A DNA stretch of 13,070 nucleotides from Candidatus Pelagibacterales bacterium (GTDB lineage Bacteria > Pseudomonadota > Alphaproteobacteria > Pelagibacterales > AG-422-B15), in contig JADHQX010000026.1 of the NCBI GenBank assembly GCA_016777745.1, positions 1 to 13,070 of the forward strand, read 5' to 3'. The translations under genes and the position numbers were made by a program. Positions 1 to 6,065 of this stretch are shown here, one piece after another (positions within the stretch are counted from its first letter, which is position 1; every line of letters begins with the position of its first letter). A model generated the notes under the pieces. That model did no database searches. It was not told the DNA's origin and worked only from the letters and a program-made list of their open reading frames with translations.

Positions 1-126
1 GGAGCTTTAGTTGATTGGCTAAATGGTGATTGGGGAACATTTTTTATCATCACAGCATTAATGGTAACTCCATCATTAGTGCTACTTTGGTTTATAAGAA
101 AAAAAATAGTTCTTAAGGTAAATTAA
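1..126 (+). CDS. AmpG-like MFS muropeptide transporter, C-terminal end (partial)
   Basis: This is the last 41 codons of a gene entering from the left, ending in TAA. The peptide opens GALVDWLNGDWGTFFIITAL, continues as a hydrophobic segment with a proline (TPSLVLLWF), and ends in a short basic tail. The order 'G-x-L-V-D, then W-x-x-F-F, then T-A-L, then P-x-L-x-L-L' is typical of the last transmembrane helix of AmpG-family major facilitator proteins, which import anhydro-muropeptides released during cell-wall turnover. Only one helix is visible, so another MFS family remains possible. Its stop shares the tetranucleotide TTAA with the stop of the convergent small gene. A cell-wall hydrolase of the NlpC/P60 family lies 0.8 kb away, which fits a muropeptide theme. 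Confidence 0.65.
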   Translation, partial: GALVDWLNGDWGTFFIITALMVTPSLVLLWFIRKKIVLKVN

Positions 127-287
127 GAATTTGTTACTAGTGCAGTTAACAAACCTAAAAAACCTAATACCAGTAACCCCCAAATAATTTGTCCATTACG
201 ATTAGTATCTTTATTTAAGTTAACAGCCTTTGATATGCTGTACGCAAATATTGCAATACAAATTAAAATAAATATTATTCGAAACAT
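123..287 (-). CDS. 54-residue membrane protein (small gene, hypothetical)
   Basis: I do not recognise a family. The reading frame starts with an ATG whose A is also the last base of the TAA stop of the upstream 209-residue gene (TAATG), the classic arrangement for translational coupling. It ends in TAA within the TTAA shared with the convergent transporter. The 54-residue product begins MFRIIFILICIAIFAYSISK, a transmembrane helix. A short polar hinge (NLNKDTNRNG) follows, then a second helix (IIWGLLVLGFLGLLTALV) and the end TNS. It would be a hairpin-like two-helix protein with both ends on one side of the inner membrane. The coupling and clean two-helix pattern argue that it is real and the last gene of the operon, perhaps a partner of the preceding membrane protein. 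Confidence 0.7.
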   Translation of the reverse strand: MFRIIFILICIAIFAYSISKAVNLNKDTNRNGQIIWGLLVLGFLGLLTALVTNS

Positions 288-916
288 TATTTACCCTTAT
301 AACGACGATAATTAAAAATAGCTATAAAGTAAATCATGAATGTAGAGATAAACCATACAAGTTGTGATTGTAGTGTTGCTTCTCGCTCCCCAAAACTAAA
401 TAGGGTTGGATTGTACCATGGACCCAGTGGCATAAGTGGACCCCATGAAATTCTTGCGTCATTACCAATTTGATTGTGGTATAAAATCATTTCTACCCAA
501 ATATTTTGCCCTATATACCAAACTAATAAAATTAAAAATGCTGGCCAAACAAATTTTTCAAATGGCACAGGTGAATTCTTATAATAAATATTAACTAAAA
601 TTATGCCTAGCCAAGCTACGCCTGTATCAACTATGGAATTAGTTAACCAGTTAATTTGCATTGGAATAGCGCAGTTTAAAGCATCGGATCGTCGCATACT
701 AACATCTTGACCATCCCATATTCCAAAATTAATCCAGATTTCGTAACCAAATACAGCAATTAAAAATGAGGCAATCAATGTTGATATCATCCATTTTTTA
801 TTTTTTCGCGTAAGCGTAGTATACAAAACTACAGAGATTGTCACAAATATGGAGGTAAAAATTACCATGACTTTGCGCCATTCATCTTGTTCTAGACCAC
901 AATCAAATAAATACAT
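287..916 (-). CDS. 209-residue integral membrane protein, unknown function
   Basis: I do not recognise this family. The sequence shows five or six hydrophobic stretches, at about residues 15-35, 43-60, 98-112, 122-145 and 185-202. Between the second and third lies a polar segment (IWDGQDVSMRRSDALNC, residues 65-82) and between the fourth and fifth another rich in W, P and G (NDARISWGPLMPLGPWYNP). These look like ordered loops rather than simple linkers. It starts at ATG four bases after the stop of the NlpC/P60 gene, with no strong Shine-Dalgarno, so translation may depend on the upstream gene. Its stop overlaps the start of the 54-residue gene. The position suggests an envelope role shared with the cell-wall hydrolase and copper lipoprotein, but this is only inferred from neighbours. 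Confidence 0.75.
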   Translation of the reverse strand: MYLFDCGLEQDEWRKVMVIFTSIFVTISVVLYTTLTRKNKKWMISTLIASFLIAVFGYEIWINFGIWDGQDVSMRRSDALNCAIPMQINWLTNSIVDTGVAWLGIILVNIYYKNSPVPFEKFVWPAFLILLVWYIGQNIWVEMILYHNQIGNDARISWGPLMPLGPWYNPTLFSFGEREATLQSQLVWFISTFMIYFIAIFNYRRYKGK

Positions 917-920
917 ATTT

Positions 921-1751
921 TTAGCTTCTACCCATTTTAATTATTTTACCATATTTTTTTGTAATTCTAGATTTTGCCTTAACTAAAGGCTCTATTTCAG
1001 TACGCATATGAAATGCATTAGCATGAATAATATTTTTACTATCAATCATCATGGCAACATGACCTTTCCAAAATATTAAATCCCCTTTTCTTAGTTTTTT
1101 TTCTGTTACTTTGGTGGTAATAAAATCTTCCTGTAAATCAGTATCTCGTGGAAAATATTCATTATTAATTTGATAGATATTTTGAATTAAACCAGAACAA
1201 TCAATACCAATAGAATTTCGTCCTCCCCATAAATATGGAGTATCTAAATATTTTTTTGCCATCTCAACTTGATCAAATGATTTTATATTAATATTTGCTA
1301 CATCATTTTTATGACACCAGCCTAAATCTTTAATTTTATAAAAATTATTTTTATTTTTACCTGTAATGTGAATAAGTGAATTAAAACTTAATTCTGTAAT
1401 TGCTGTAGATTTAATATCTGCCGATTTATATATAATGCTTCTTAAAGCAATAACTTTATGAGTAGGAATTAAATTTTTTAATTTTAAATTATTAATTGGT
1501 GTGTATCCAATATAATCATCACGTAAAGATTGAATCCATGCATAGCCTTTTTTAATTTCAAAAACTTTTACGGTCTCACCATACAATAACTGAGAAACTA
1601 ATTGTTTTTTGTTGGACGCAAGAAGTGGAGAGAAATTTGATATAACATGGTAGATGTTACCTTTGACAAATTTTCTATTTTTTAAAAAGCCTTTATATTC
1701 TGAAGCAGCAATATCATTTCTAATAGGGGTAATGCGCTTATCAAAAATCAC
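921..1751 (-). CDS. SH3 and NlpC/P60 peptidase (C40 family, gamma-D-glutamyl-diamino acid endopeptidase type)
   Basis: Proteins of this type cut between D-glutamate and the diamino acid in peptidoglycan stem peptides. The 276 residues hold two SH3-like modules (about 30-90 and 95-150) followed by an NlpC/P60 domain (about 160-265). The catalytic cysteine is C185 in DCSGL, the histidine is H231 in KGHVAMM, and the third polar residue is H243 in HANAFH. WGGR (175-178) and PRDTDLQ also match the family. There is no signal peptide, so it probably acts in the cytoplasm on recycled peptides, as alphaproteobacterial relatives are thought to do. The start is GTG. It was chosen because the resulting N-terminus (KRITPIRNDIAA) resembles the usual one for this family. 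It follows the PLDc_N gene by 12 bases. The AmpG-like importer next door would supply substrates. Confidence 0.9.
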   Translation of the reverse strand: MIFDKRITPIRNDIAASEYKGFLKNRKFVKGNIYHVISNFSPLLASNKKQLVSQLLYGETVKVFEIKKGYAWIQSLRDDYIGYTPINNLKLKNLIPTHKVIALRSIIYKSADIKSTAITELSFNSLIHITGKNKNNFYKIKDLGWCHKNDVANINIKSFDQVEMAKKYLDTPYLWGGRNSIGIDCSGLIQNIYQINNEYFPRDTDLQEDFITTKVTEKKLRKGDLIFWKGHVAMMIDSKNIIHANAFHMRTEIEPLVKAKSRITKKYGKIIKMGRS

Positions 1752-1763
1752 TTGGTGTCTATT

Positions 1764-2084
1764 TTAAAGTGAAAAACTTAAATAGGTTAAAACAAAGACT
1801 GTTGTTAAAATACCACCAAATATCATGGATGATCTAACAGCCACATGTATACGGTCAGCAAAAAAAATATGATAAATCGCAGCTCCTAATAGTGGCACCA
1901 ACAATATAAATAATGTCCAAATAACTTTAGATGAATTGGAGCTTAATCGATTGTCTGACAGTTCATAAAGAGCGAGTGGCGTCCATGCTGCATACAAAAA
2001 TATTGGCAGGTAATAACCATAAAAGTTAAATAATAGAGATAAAAAAGTAATATCTCCTACTGGGAACGCTGCAACACCTGGCAT
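1764..2084 (-). CDS. small membrane protein with PLDc_N-type domain
   Basis: A 106-residue protein with three hydrophobic helices at about residues 12-42, 54-73 and 83-104. The central part (KVIWTLFILLVPLLGAAIYHIFF) matches the phospholipase D/cardiolipin synthase N-terminal membrane module, whose pattern is 'W-x-L-x-x-L-x-x-P-L-x-G-x-x-x-Y'. The catalytic HKD phospholipase part is absent, as in the many stand-alone proteins with this module, so enzymatic activity is unlikely. ATG is preceded by a good Shine-Dalgarno (AAGGAG, 8 bases upstream). It lies 40 bases after the cupredoxin/beta-helix gene and 12 before the NlpC/P60 gene. A pairing of this membrane protein with the beta-helix lipoprotein seems plausible, but its function is unknown. 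Confidence 0.8.
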   Translation of the reverse strand: MPGVAAFPVGDITFLSLLFNFYGYYLPIFLYAAWTPLALYELSDNRLSSNSSKVIWTLFILLVPLLGAAIYHIFFADRIHVAVRSSMIFGGILTTVFVLTYLSFSL

Positions 2085-2092
2085 ATAATTTT

Positions 2093-2098
2093 CTCCTT
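2093..2098 (-). promoter_or_regulatory. Shine-Dalgarno of the PLDc_N-type gene
   Basis: The minus strand reads AAGGAG eight bases before the ATG at 2084. It is one of the few canonical ribosome binding sites in the window and fixes the start of this gene. Confidence 0.75.
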
Positions 2099-2124
2099 AA
2101 TTAAAATCGTAAACTATGCTTCGA

Positions 2125-3732
2125 TTAGTTTAAATACTTTTCTGCAGTTTCTGGCAGTTTTATATTCGTATAATCTATCTTATATTTATCAAAAACATTC
2201 ACCGCAGGAAAAATGTTCATAAAAAATGAGTTCGCGCTTGGCATATTTTGTTGTAGTGGTGGTACTGGCATAGTGCGCCAATCACCAACTTCAAATGATC
2301 CTTGGTTTACATAAACGATGCGAGCAATTGAGCTCCACAGCCCTGATAAATCACTGCCACGGCTAAAAATGTTGTCACCACATTCACCTGAGGTTTGGAT
2401 ACCGGGAGGAAATGAGGTTTGAAATGTATTACCTTTAAAACAATTACCTAAATTAGAAATACCACTTAAAGCCATATCAGCTTTTTTTGAGTTTAAAATT
2501 AAGTTATCTTGAATAAGATTACCATGTGCTGGCCAGTAATTATCATCAAACGCAGCTGTAACTACTACTCCAAAAACATTATGATCATTAATAACATTAT
2601 TTTTTATAATATTATTATTACCTCCTGCAATAATAATACCATTACCTAACGTAATATACTGATTAGGCCAGGCTGGAGCTTTTATATTATTATTATTTTC
2701 AATATGATTACCTATTATGAAACTCTCACGTTCTGGAGGTAACAATTCACTGTCAAGTGTGTTGGGTGCTATTCCGCCCATATTATTTCTAAATATAGAG
2801 CTCACAATATAAAGGTCACCACCTGCGTTAGTTCCTGAATAACCCAATCCATTATTTTCTGAAATAACATTATTGATTACAGCTTTACATGGGTAACACT
2901 GCCCAATATAGAATCCTGCATCTGGTGAACCAGACGCATAAGAGTGTTCAATAATCCCATCTACAGAATCAAATGCATAAATACCATAATCTCCATTATT
3001 ATAAGCTGTTACATATGATGCTCGATAGCCTTCAGCTGTTGCCCAATAAAATCCATTAAGTAAAGCGTTGCGGGCAGTAATATTTTCAACAGCCACTCCA
3101 TCTACACCTGCAACAATTATTCCATTGGCCTTTTCAAACTCGCCGTCAATGATTACTTCATTCCGATCCACACCTCTAATAGTTAACGATGGAGTTCTAA
3201 CTACTACCTCTTCATAGTAAATTCCTTTATCAATTAGCACTAAGTCACCAGGATCTGAAGAATCTACTGCCTCTTGTATGCTGTCATATTGGCTTGGTAC
3301 AAATCTTATGCGTCCACTCCAGTCTTCAACAACGTCGTCTTTGTTAAAATTTGTATATTCATTATAATCAATGTCACCAACTACAACTGACCCAGCCATG
3401 CCCCAATCACCTTCTGGTGTTGCATGATATGAGCAAATGTATTTATACAAACCCTCTGTTTGAAAAACTATCTCAATAGAATCATTTTTAGGAACATCTG
3501 CATAGTCACCCCAACTTTCATCTATGGCTACAACATTGTGAGGGTTGTTTCCTGCATTATAGAATCTAACCACTCCTCCCTCATGAACTCTTACTACTGG
3601 TGGTGAAAATGTATTATCAATCATACGAACTCCGGTATACGCCGAACTAGTAGCTTCATCACAGCTAACAAAAAATATTGTTGAAAGAAATAAAGTAATC
3701 AAGCCTAAGAATAGACTTTTAAATTTATACAT
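2125..3732 (-). CDS. cupredoxin and right-handed beta-helix lipoprotein
   Basis: This 535-residue exported protein begins with a signal peptide ending in a lipobox (FVSC, lipid-bearing C24). Residues about 33-120 form a plastocyanin-like cupredoxin. Likely type 1 copper ligands are H65 (NPHNV), C100 and H103 (YICSYH) and M112 (WGM). The loop between the second histidine and the methionine is eight residues, longer than in plastocyanin or amicyanin. Residues about 145-440 are a right-handed parallel beta-helix of the NosD/pectate-lyase kind, with many N-x-I and N-N-x-I-x-x-N turns and a CYPC motif at 279-282. The last 90 residues are of unknown fold. Start choice: an in-frame TTG nine codons upstream exists, but the ATG at 3732 gives a cleaner signal peptide. 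It is probably a periplasmic or outer-membrane copper protein. Substrate and partner are unknown. Confidence 0.88.
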   Translation of the reverse strand: MYKFKSLFLGLITLFLSTIFFVSCDEATSSAYTGVRMIDNTFSPPVVRVHEGGVVRFYNAGNNPHNVVAIDESWGDYADVPKNDSIEIVFQTEGLYKYICSYHATPEGDWGMAGSVVVGDIDYNEYTNFNKDDVVEDWSGRIRFVPSQYDSIQEAVDSSDPGDLVLIDKGIYYEEVVVRTPSLTIRGVDRNEVIIDGEFEKANGIIVAGVDGVAVENITARNALLNGFYWATAEGYRASYVTAYNNGDYGIYAFDSVDGIIEHSYASGSPDAGFYIGQCYPCKAVINNVISENNGLGYSGTNAGGDLYIVSSIFRNNMGGIAPNTLDSELLPPERESFIIGNHIENNNNIKAPAWPNQYITLGNGIIIAGGNNNIIKNNVINDHNVFGVVVTAAFDDNYWPAHGNLIQDNLILNSKKADMALSGISNLGNCFKGNTFQTSFPPGIQTSGECGDNIFSRGSDLSGLWSSIARIVYVNQGSFEVGDWRTMPVPPLQQNMPSANSFFMNIFPAVNVFDKYKIDYTNIKLPETAEKYLN

Positions 3733-3771
3733 ATTTGAATTATGACTTAGGATTACCAAGAATCAATATAA

Positions 3772-3800
3772 ATTATATTGAAATATTACATACCTATCCA
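3772..3800 (-). promoter_or_regulatory. candidate sigma-70 promoter of the cupredoxin operon
   Basis: The minus strand shows a perfect -10 TATAAT (3777 to 3772) preceded, 17 bases further up, by TGGATA (3800 to 3795), which matches four of six bases of TTGACA. Transcription would start near 3765 and leave a leader of about 32 bases before the ATG at 3732. In such AT-rich DNA a chance match is possible. Confidence 0.4.
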
Positions 3801-3833
3801 TGATATTTTAAAGGCAGATAAACTTTACCTTTT

Positions 3834-4061
3834 TTAAGAAGGATTTTTTAATAAATACTCAATATAATCTTTCAATTCAGATATTTTATCATCTGGAATA
3901 TCTTTATACGAGCACCCAAATTTATTTTTTATTTCAAGAGAAACATGAGCATAAGGATTGCGACCCTTAGGATGATTTGGATGATTTGGTAATTGATTTT
4001 TTAACTTATCACCTGTTAATAAAATTAGTTGCCAGATTTTTTTTGCTTCTTCCTGTTGCAT
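3834..4061 (-). CDS. 75-residue conserved-looking cytosolic protein, unknown function
   Basis: I do not recognise a named family. The protein has no signal peptide or membrane helix. The ATG at 4061 gives MQQEEAKKIWQLILLTGDKL. A longer frame reaching back to 4142 would run into the divergent rhodanese gene and is rejected. The middle contains a tandem turn-rich motif (PNHPNHPKGRNPYAHV), followed by IKNKFGCSYKDIPDDKISELKDYI. That second part resembles a short helical module (rF-g-v-x-s-Y-x-d-I-p) found at the end of several phage antirepressor and related DNA-associated proteins. This is a resemblance from memory, not a proven match. It diverges from the rhodanese gene with only 25 bases between the start codons, and it sits 101 bases before the cupredoxin gene on the same strand. 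Confidence 0.65.
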   Translation of the reverse strand: MQQEEAKKIWQLILLTGDKLKNQLPNHPNHPKGRNPYAHVSLEIKNKFGCSYKDIPDDKISELKDYIEYLLKNPS

Positions 4062-4067
4062 AGAAAT

Positions 4068-4077
4068 ATTGTATAAT
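4068..4077. promoter_or_regulatory. overlapping divergent -10 elements
   Basis: The 25 bases between two divergent start codons contain TATAAT on the plus strand (4072-4077, nine bases before the ATG at 4087). They also contain TACAAT on the minus strand (4073 to 4068, six bases before the ATG at 4061). The two hexamers overlap by two bases, so polymerase could serve only one direction at a time. Neither gene has a Shine-Dalgarno. I see no convincing -35 for either. Confidence 0.4.
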
Positions 4078-4086
4078 AAAATAACT

Positions 4087-4458
4087 ATGATTAAAAATAT
4101 TAATGCCAATGATTGTTTTAAAGCCTTGAAAGAAAGTGACAACGCAAAACTGATAGATGTAAGGACTAATTTTGAATGGAAAGATAATGGGTACGCTGAT
4201 CTAACTTCGATAAATCAAAAAATAAATCTTATAACTTGGGTTGATGAGAATGGTAATATTAATGAACATTTTCTTGAACAGATAAAAAAATTAGATATAA
4301 AAAAAGATACAAAATTATTTTTTATTTGTAAATCTGGTGTCAGATCTAATCATGCTGGAAATTATATTAATGAAAACTTAATTTCAGAAAATATCTTTAA
4401 TGTCGAAGGTGGAATGGAGTTTGGCTGGAAAATAAATAATTTACCAGTTTCAGTATAA
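4087..4458 (+). CDS. single-domain rhodanese-like sulfurtransferase
   Basis: This 123-residue protein is one rhodanese domain. LIDVRTNFEW (22-31) is the CH2A-like D-V-R motif. The active-site loop is CKSGVR (81-86), with the persulfide-forming cysteine C81 flanked by the usual basic residue. The C-terminus EGGMEFGWKINNLPVSV matches the short alphaproteobacterial rhodaneses that end in 'G-W-K-x-x-G-L-P'. It has no signal peptide and should be cytoplasmic, carrying sulfane sulfur to an unknown acceptor. The ATG at 4087 was preferred over an in-frame TTG at 4069 because it is a normal codon and leaves room for the divergent gene. Nothing nearby identifies the sulfur acceptor. Confidence 0.9.
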   Translation: MIKNINANDCFKALKESDNAKLIDVRTNFEWKDNGYADLTSINQKINLITWVDENGNINEHFLEQIKKLDIKKDTKLFFICKSGVRSNHAGNYINENLISENIFNVEGGMEFGWKINNLPVSV

Positions 4459-4485
4459 AACTTAATACTAAATTTTTTAAATTAC

Positions 4486-4548
4486 CTCGGGATACTTTTA
4501 GATTTATAAAGCATAAAAATATGCTTCAAGTCTAAGAGTTAGCCCGAG
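4486..4548. terminator. long imperfect hairpin between convergent genes, candidate bidirectional terminator or structured 3' UTR
   Basis: Three nested stems are visible. The outer stem is CTCGGG at 4486-4491 with CCCGAG at 4543-4548. The middle stem is CTTTTAGA at 4495-4502 with TCTAAGAG at 4531-4538 (one G-T wobble). The inner stem is AAGCATA at 4509-4515 with TATGCTT at 4520-4526 around an AAAA loop. The element fills most of the 110 bases between the convergent rhodanese and cold-shock genes. Neither side has a run of T directly after the stem, so it is not a textbook intrinsic terminator. It may instead stabilise the 3' end of the cold-shock mRNA. Confidence 0.55.
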
Positions 4549-4568
4549 ATAAATAATAAGCTTATTGA

Positions 4569-4775
4569 CTATTCAACAACACTTAAGTTTACAGCAGATT
4601 CTTTGCCTTTATTTTCTGCTAGCTCATATTCTACTTTTTGACCTTCATCTAGTGCTTGAAGACCAGCTTTTTCAAGAGCTGAGATATGAACGAATACATC
4701 ATTAGATCCACCTTCTGGTGCGATGAAACCGTATCCTTTTTTAGTGTTAAACCATTTAACAGTACCTATTGTCAT
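4569..4775 (-). CDS. cold-shock domain protein (CspA family)
   Basis: A 68-residue protein consisting of one cold-shock domain, the usual size for the family. These proteins bind single-stranded RNA and DNA and melt secondary structure, helping translation in the cold. Both RNA-binding motifs are present: RNP1 as KGYGFI (13-18) and RNP2 as VFVHIS (27-32). The N-terminus (GTVKWFN) is canonical. The ATG is preceded by AAAGGA six bases upstream. A long upstream region without a gene fits the long leaders typical of such mRNAs, and the nested hairpin lies just downstream. Whether this copy is cold-induced cannot be told from sequence. Confidence 0.97.
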   Translation of the reverse strand: MTIGTVKWFNTKKGYGFIAPEGGSNDVFVHISALEKAGLQALDEGQKVEYELAENKGKESAVNLSVVE

Positions 4776-5078
4776 TATTTATCCTTTTGTTTTATTTATT
4801 AGTAATTCACTAGCCACTTGGCTATGAACCATGAGATTAAAGAAATTTGAATTGAATAAAAAAGAAATAATACAAAAGAAAGTAAAAAGGGAAGTGATTA
4901 TTAGTAATAATTTTGCCTTTAATAGGTTCTATTAAATATTTAAAGTCTTAATTCTCCAAAGAAACAAAATTCATAATCTGATTAGTTTATATAATTGATG
5001 TTCAAAAATAGCAATTTATAAAAAATTAGGGTTTTTAATTAAATTTTTATAAAAAAATGAGTTTATACATTAAAAAAT
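4776..5078 (-). other. 303-base gene-free region, leader and promoter region of the cold-shock gene
   Basis: This very AT-rich stretch lies between the patatin-like gene and the cold-shock start. Visible elements, from the gene upward, are the Shine-Dalgarno AAAGGA (4787 to 4782), a possible 17-codon leader frame (4832 to 4779), and a small inverted repeat TAGCC-ACTT-GGCTA (4811-4824). Several TATAAT-like hexamers occur, but I could not pair any with a convincing -35, so no promoter is placed. No tRNA, known riboswitch or terminator was recognised. Confidence 0.5.
4782..4787 (-). promoter_or_regulatory. Shine-Dalgarno of the cold-shock gene
   Basis: The minus strand reads AAAGGA with six bases to the ATG at 4775. 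It confirms the start of the cold-shock gene. Confidence 0.7.
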
Positions 5079-6014
5079 CTATAATGATAAAAAGTCTATA
5101 ACTTTTTTATTGTTCAGATTCCACCAATCAAGCCCCATATTTCTTATATTTCTCAAGTTATCTACTGTATAATCATCTAAATTCCAATTTATATTCTCTG
5201 CAATAGAATTAATTCGAAGATAATTTTTACCAATTAAATCATTCAAAATCTCATGATCAGCATGTGATTCAAGTAAAATTCCTAAGATGTCATTTGTTAA
5301 CCAGCCAAAAGGTCCCCACTTAGAAGAGTCTTCTCCATCTAAATTATTTAAATGCCTACCAGTTCCAACACTAAAGACTTTTATATTATCAGTTTTAAAA
5401 TATTTACGCGCTTCATTATAACCTATTAGACAGGGATTGTTAGAAACTACGCTGCCATCAATTAACCACGAACCATCTTCAATCTTAACCGTTGGATAAT
5501 ACAATGGGGCCGCTGAAGTTGCATTAATAGCACTAGTTGCTTTAATAGCTTGATCTGTATAACTCGTTAGAACTCTTGGCTTTCTATTTTCTACATCGTA
5601 CGCAAGAACTGCAATGGGCTTTTTAGATTCAGATATTAGCTTGTTACCAAAGTATTTCTCCAGAAGTTCTGTTTTGGATTTATTGTTATATATAGGTTTT
5701 GTTTTTAAAAAAAAATTCTTAGTCCAAAAAGAACTTTGCATGCTCATTGCAAGGTTATCTTGAGACCAAAAACTTTCTAACTCACTTACTTCAATTTCAT
5801 TAACTGCTAAATGCATAGCATTTAACCCACCTACACTAGTTCCAATAAAAAAATCAAATAAATCAACAATTTTTTTGCCGCTAGCTTTTTCCAACTCTTT
5901 TAAAAAAATTACAGTCGCAAGGCCTCTTACACCACCTCCATCTAATGATAAGACTAATTTATATTCTTTTTTTACCTCATTAGGTTTAAATAGATTTCGA
6001 AATTTATTAAGCAT
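5079..6014 (-). CDS. patatin-like phospholipase/acyl hydrolase
   Basis: Patatin-family enzymes hydrolyse acyl esters of membrane lipids with a Ser-Asp dyad. The 311-residue protein has the oxyanion loop DGGGVRG (25-31), the nucleophile elbow GTSVGG with S60, and the catalytic aspartate D186 in DGS, where the usual form is DGG or DGA. The alpha/beta fold spans roughly residues 20-220. About 90 C-terminal residues rich in N, W and charged residues (ending WWNLNNKKVIDFLSL) form the rest. There is no signal peptide, so it is likely cytoplasmic or peripheral to the inner membrane. It starts at ATG 51 bases from the divergent azlC, with only a weak GGTAGG as ribosome site. No nucleotide cyclase or other defence gene lies beside it, so a housekeeping lipase role is more likely than a CBASS effector. 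Confidence 0.92.
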   Translation of the reverse strand: MLNKFRNLFKPNEVKKEYKLVLSLDGGGVRGLATVIFLKELEKASGKKIVDLFDFFIGTSVGGLNAMHLAVNEIEVSELESFWSQDNLAMSMQSSFWTKNFFLKTKPIYNNKSKTELLEKYFGNKLISESKKPIAVLAYDVENRKPRVLTSYTDQAIKATSAINATSAAPLYYPTVKIEDGSWLIDGSVVSNNPCLIGYNEARKYFKTDNIKVFSVGTGRHLNNLDGEDSSKWGPFGWLTNDILGILLESHADHEILNDLIGKNYLRINSIAENINWNLDDYTVDNLRNIRNMGLDWWNLNNKKVIDFLSL

Positions 6015-6029
6015 GATATAAACCTACCC

Positions 6030-6035
6030 TATAAT
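6030..6035 (+). promoter_or_regulatory. candidate -10 element of azlC
   Basis: TATAAT lies 30 bases before the azlC ATG in the 51-base divergent region. The hexamer 17 bases upstream (TTAAGC) matches -35 poorly. This is a weak call. Confidence 0.3.
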
Positions 6036-6065
6036 TCAAATTAATTTTAGAAAAAAAATTTCATT

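Noticed and set aside
2125..3732. Beta-helix protein as NosD of a denitrification cluster
   Set aside because: No nosZ, nosF, nosY or nosL is in the window, and the N-terminal cupredoxin is not part of typical NosD. Only the fold is shared.
3733..3759. Nine-codon N-terminal extension of the cupredoxin lipoprotein starting at TTG
   Set aside because: It puts polar residues before the signal peptide; the ATG at 3732 gives a normal lipoprotein signal. No ribosome site supports the TTG.
3961..4000. Tandem repeat (GATGATTTG) as a repeat element
   Set aside because: It is simply the codons for the NHPNHP motif and has only two units.
4062..4142. Longer form of the 75-residue protein reaching into the rhodanese gene
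   Set aside because: The extension is the antisense of rhodanese codons and its hydrophobic look is a shadow of AT-rich sequence.
4811..4824. Inverted repeat TAGCC-ACTT-GGCTA as an operator or terminator
   Set aside because: Five base pairs with a four-base loop are too little to claim function. It is noted within the cold-shock leader only.
5079..6014. Patatin-like protein as an anti-phage CBASS effector
   Set aside because: No cyclic-nucleotide synthase or ancillary defence gene is beside it; neighbours are cold-shock and amino-acid export genes.
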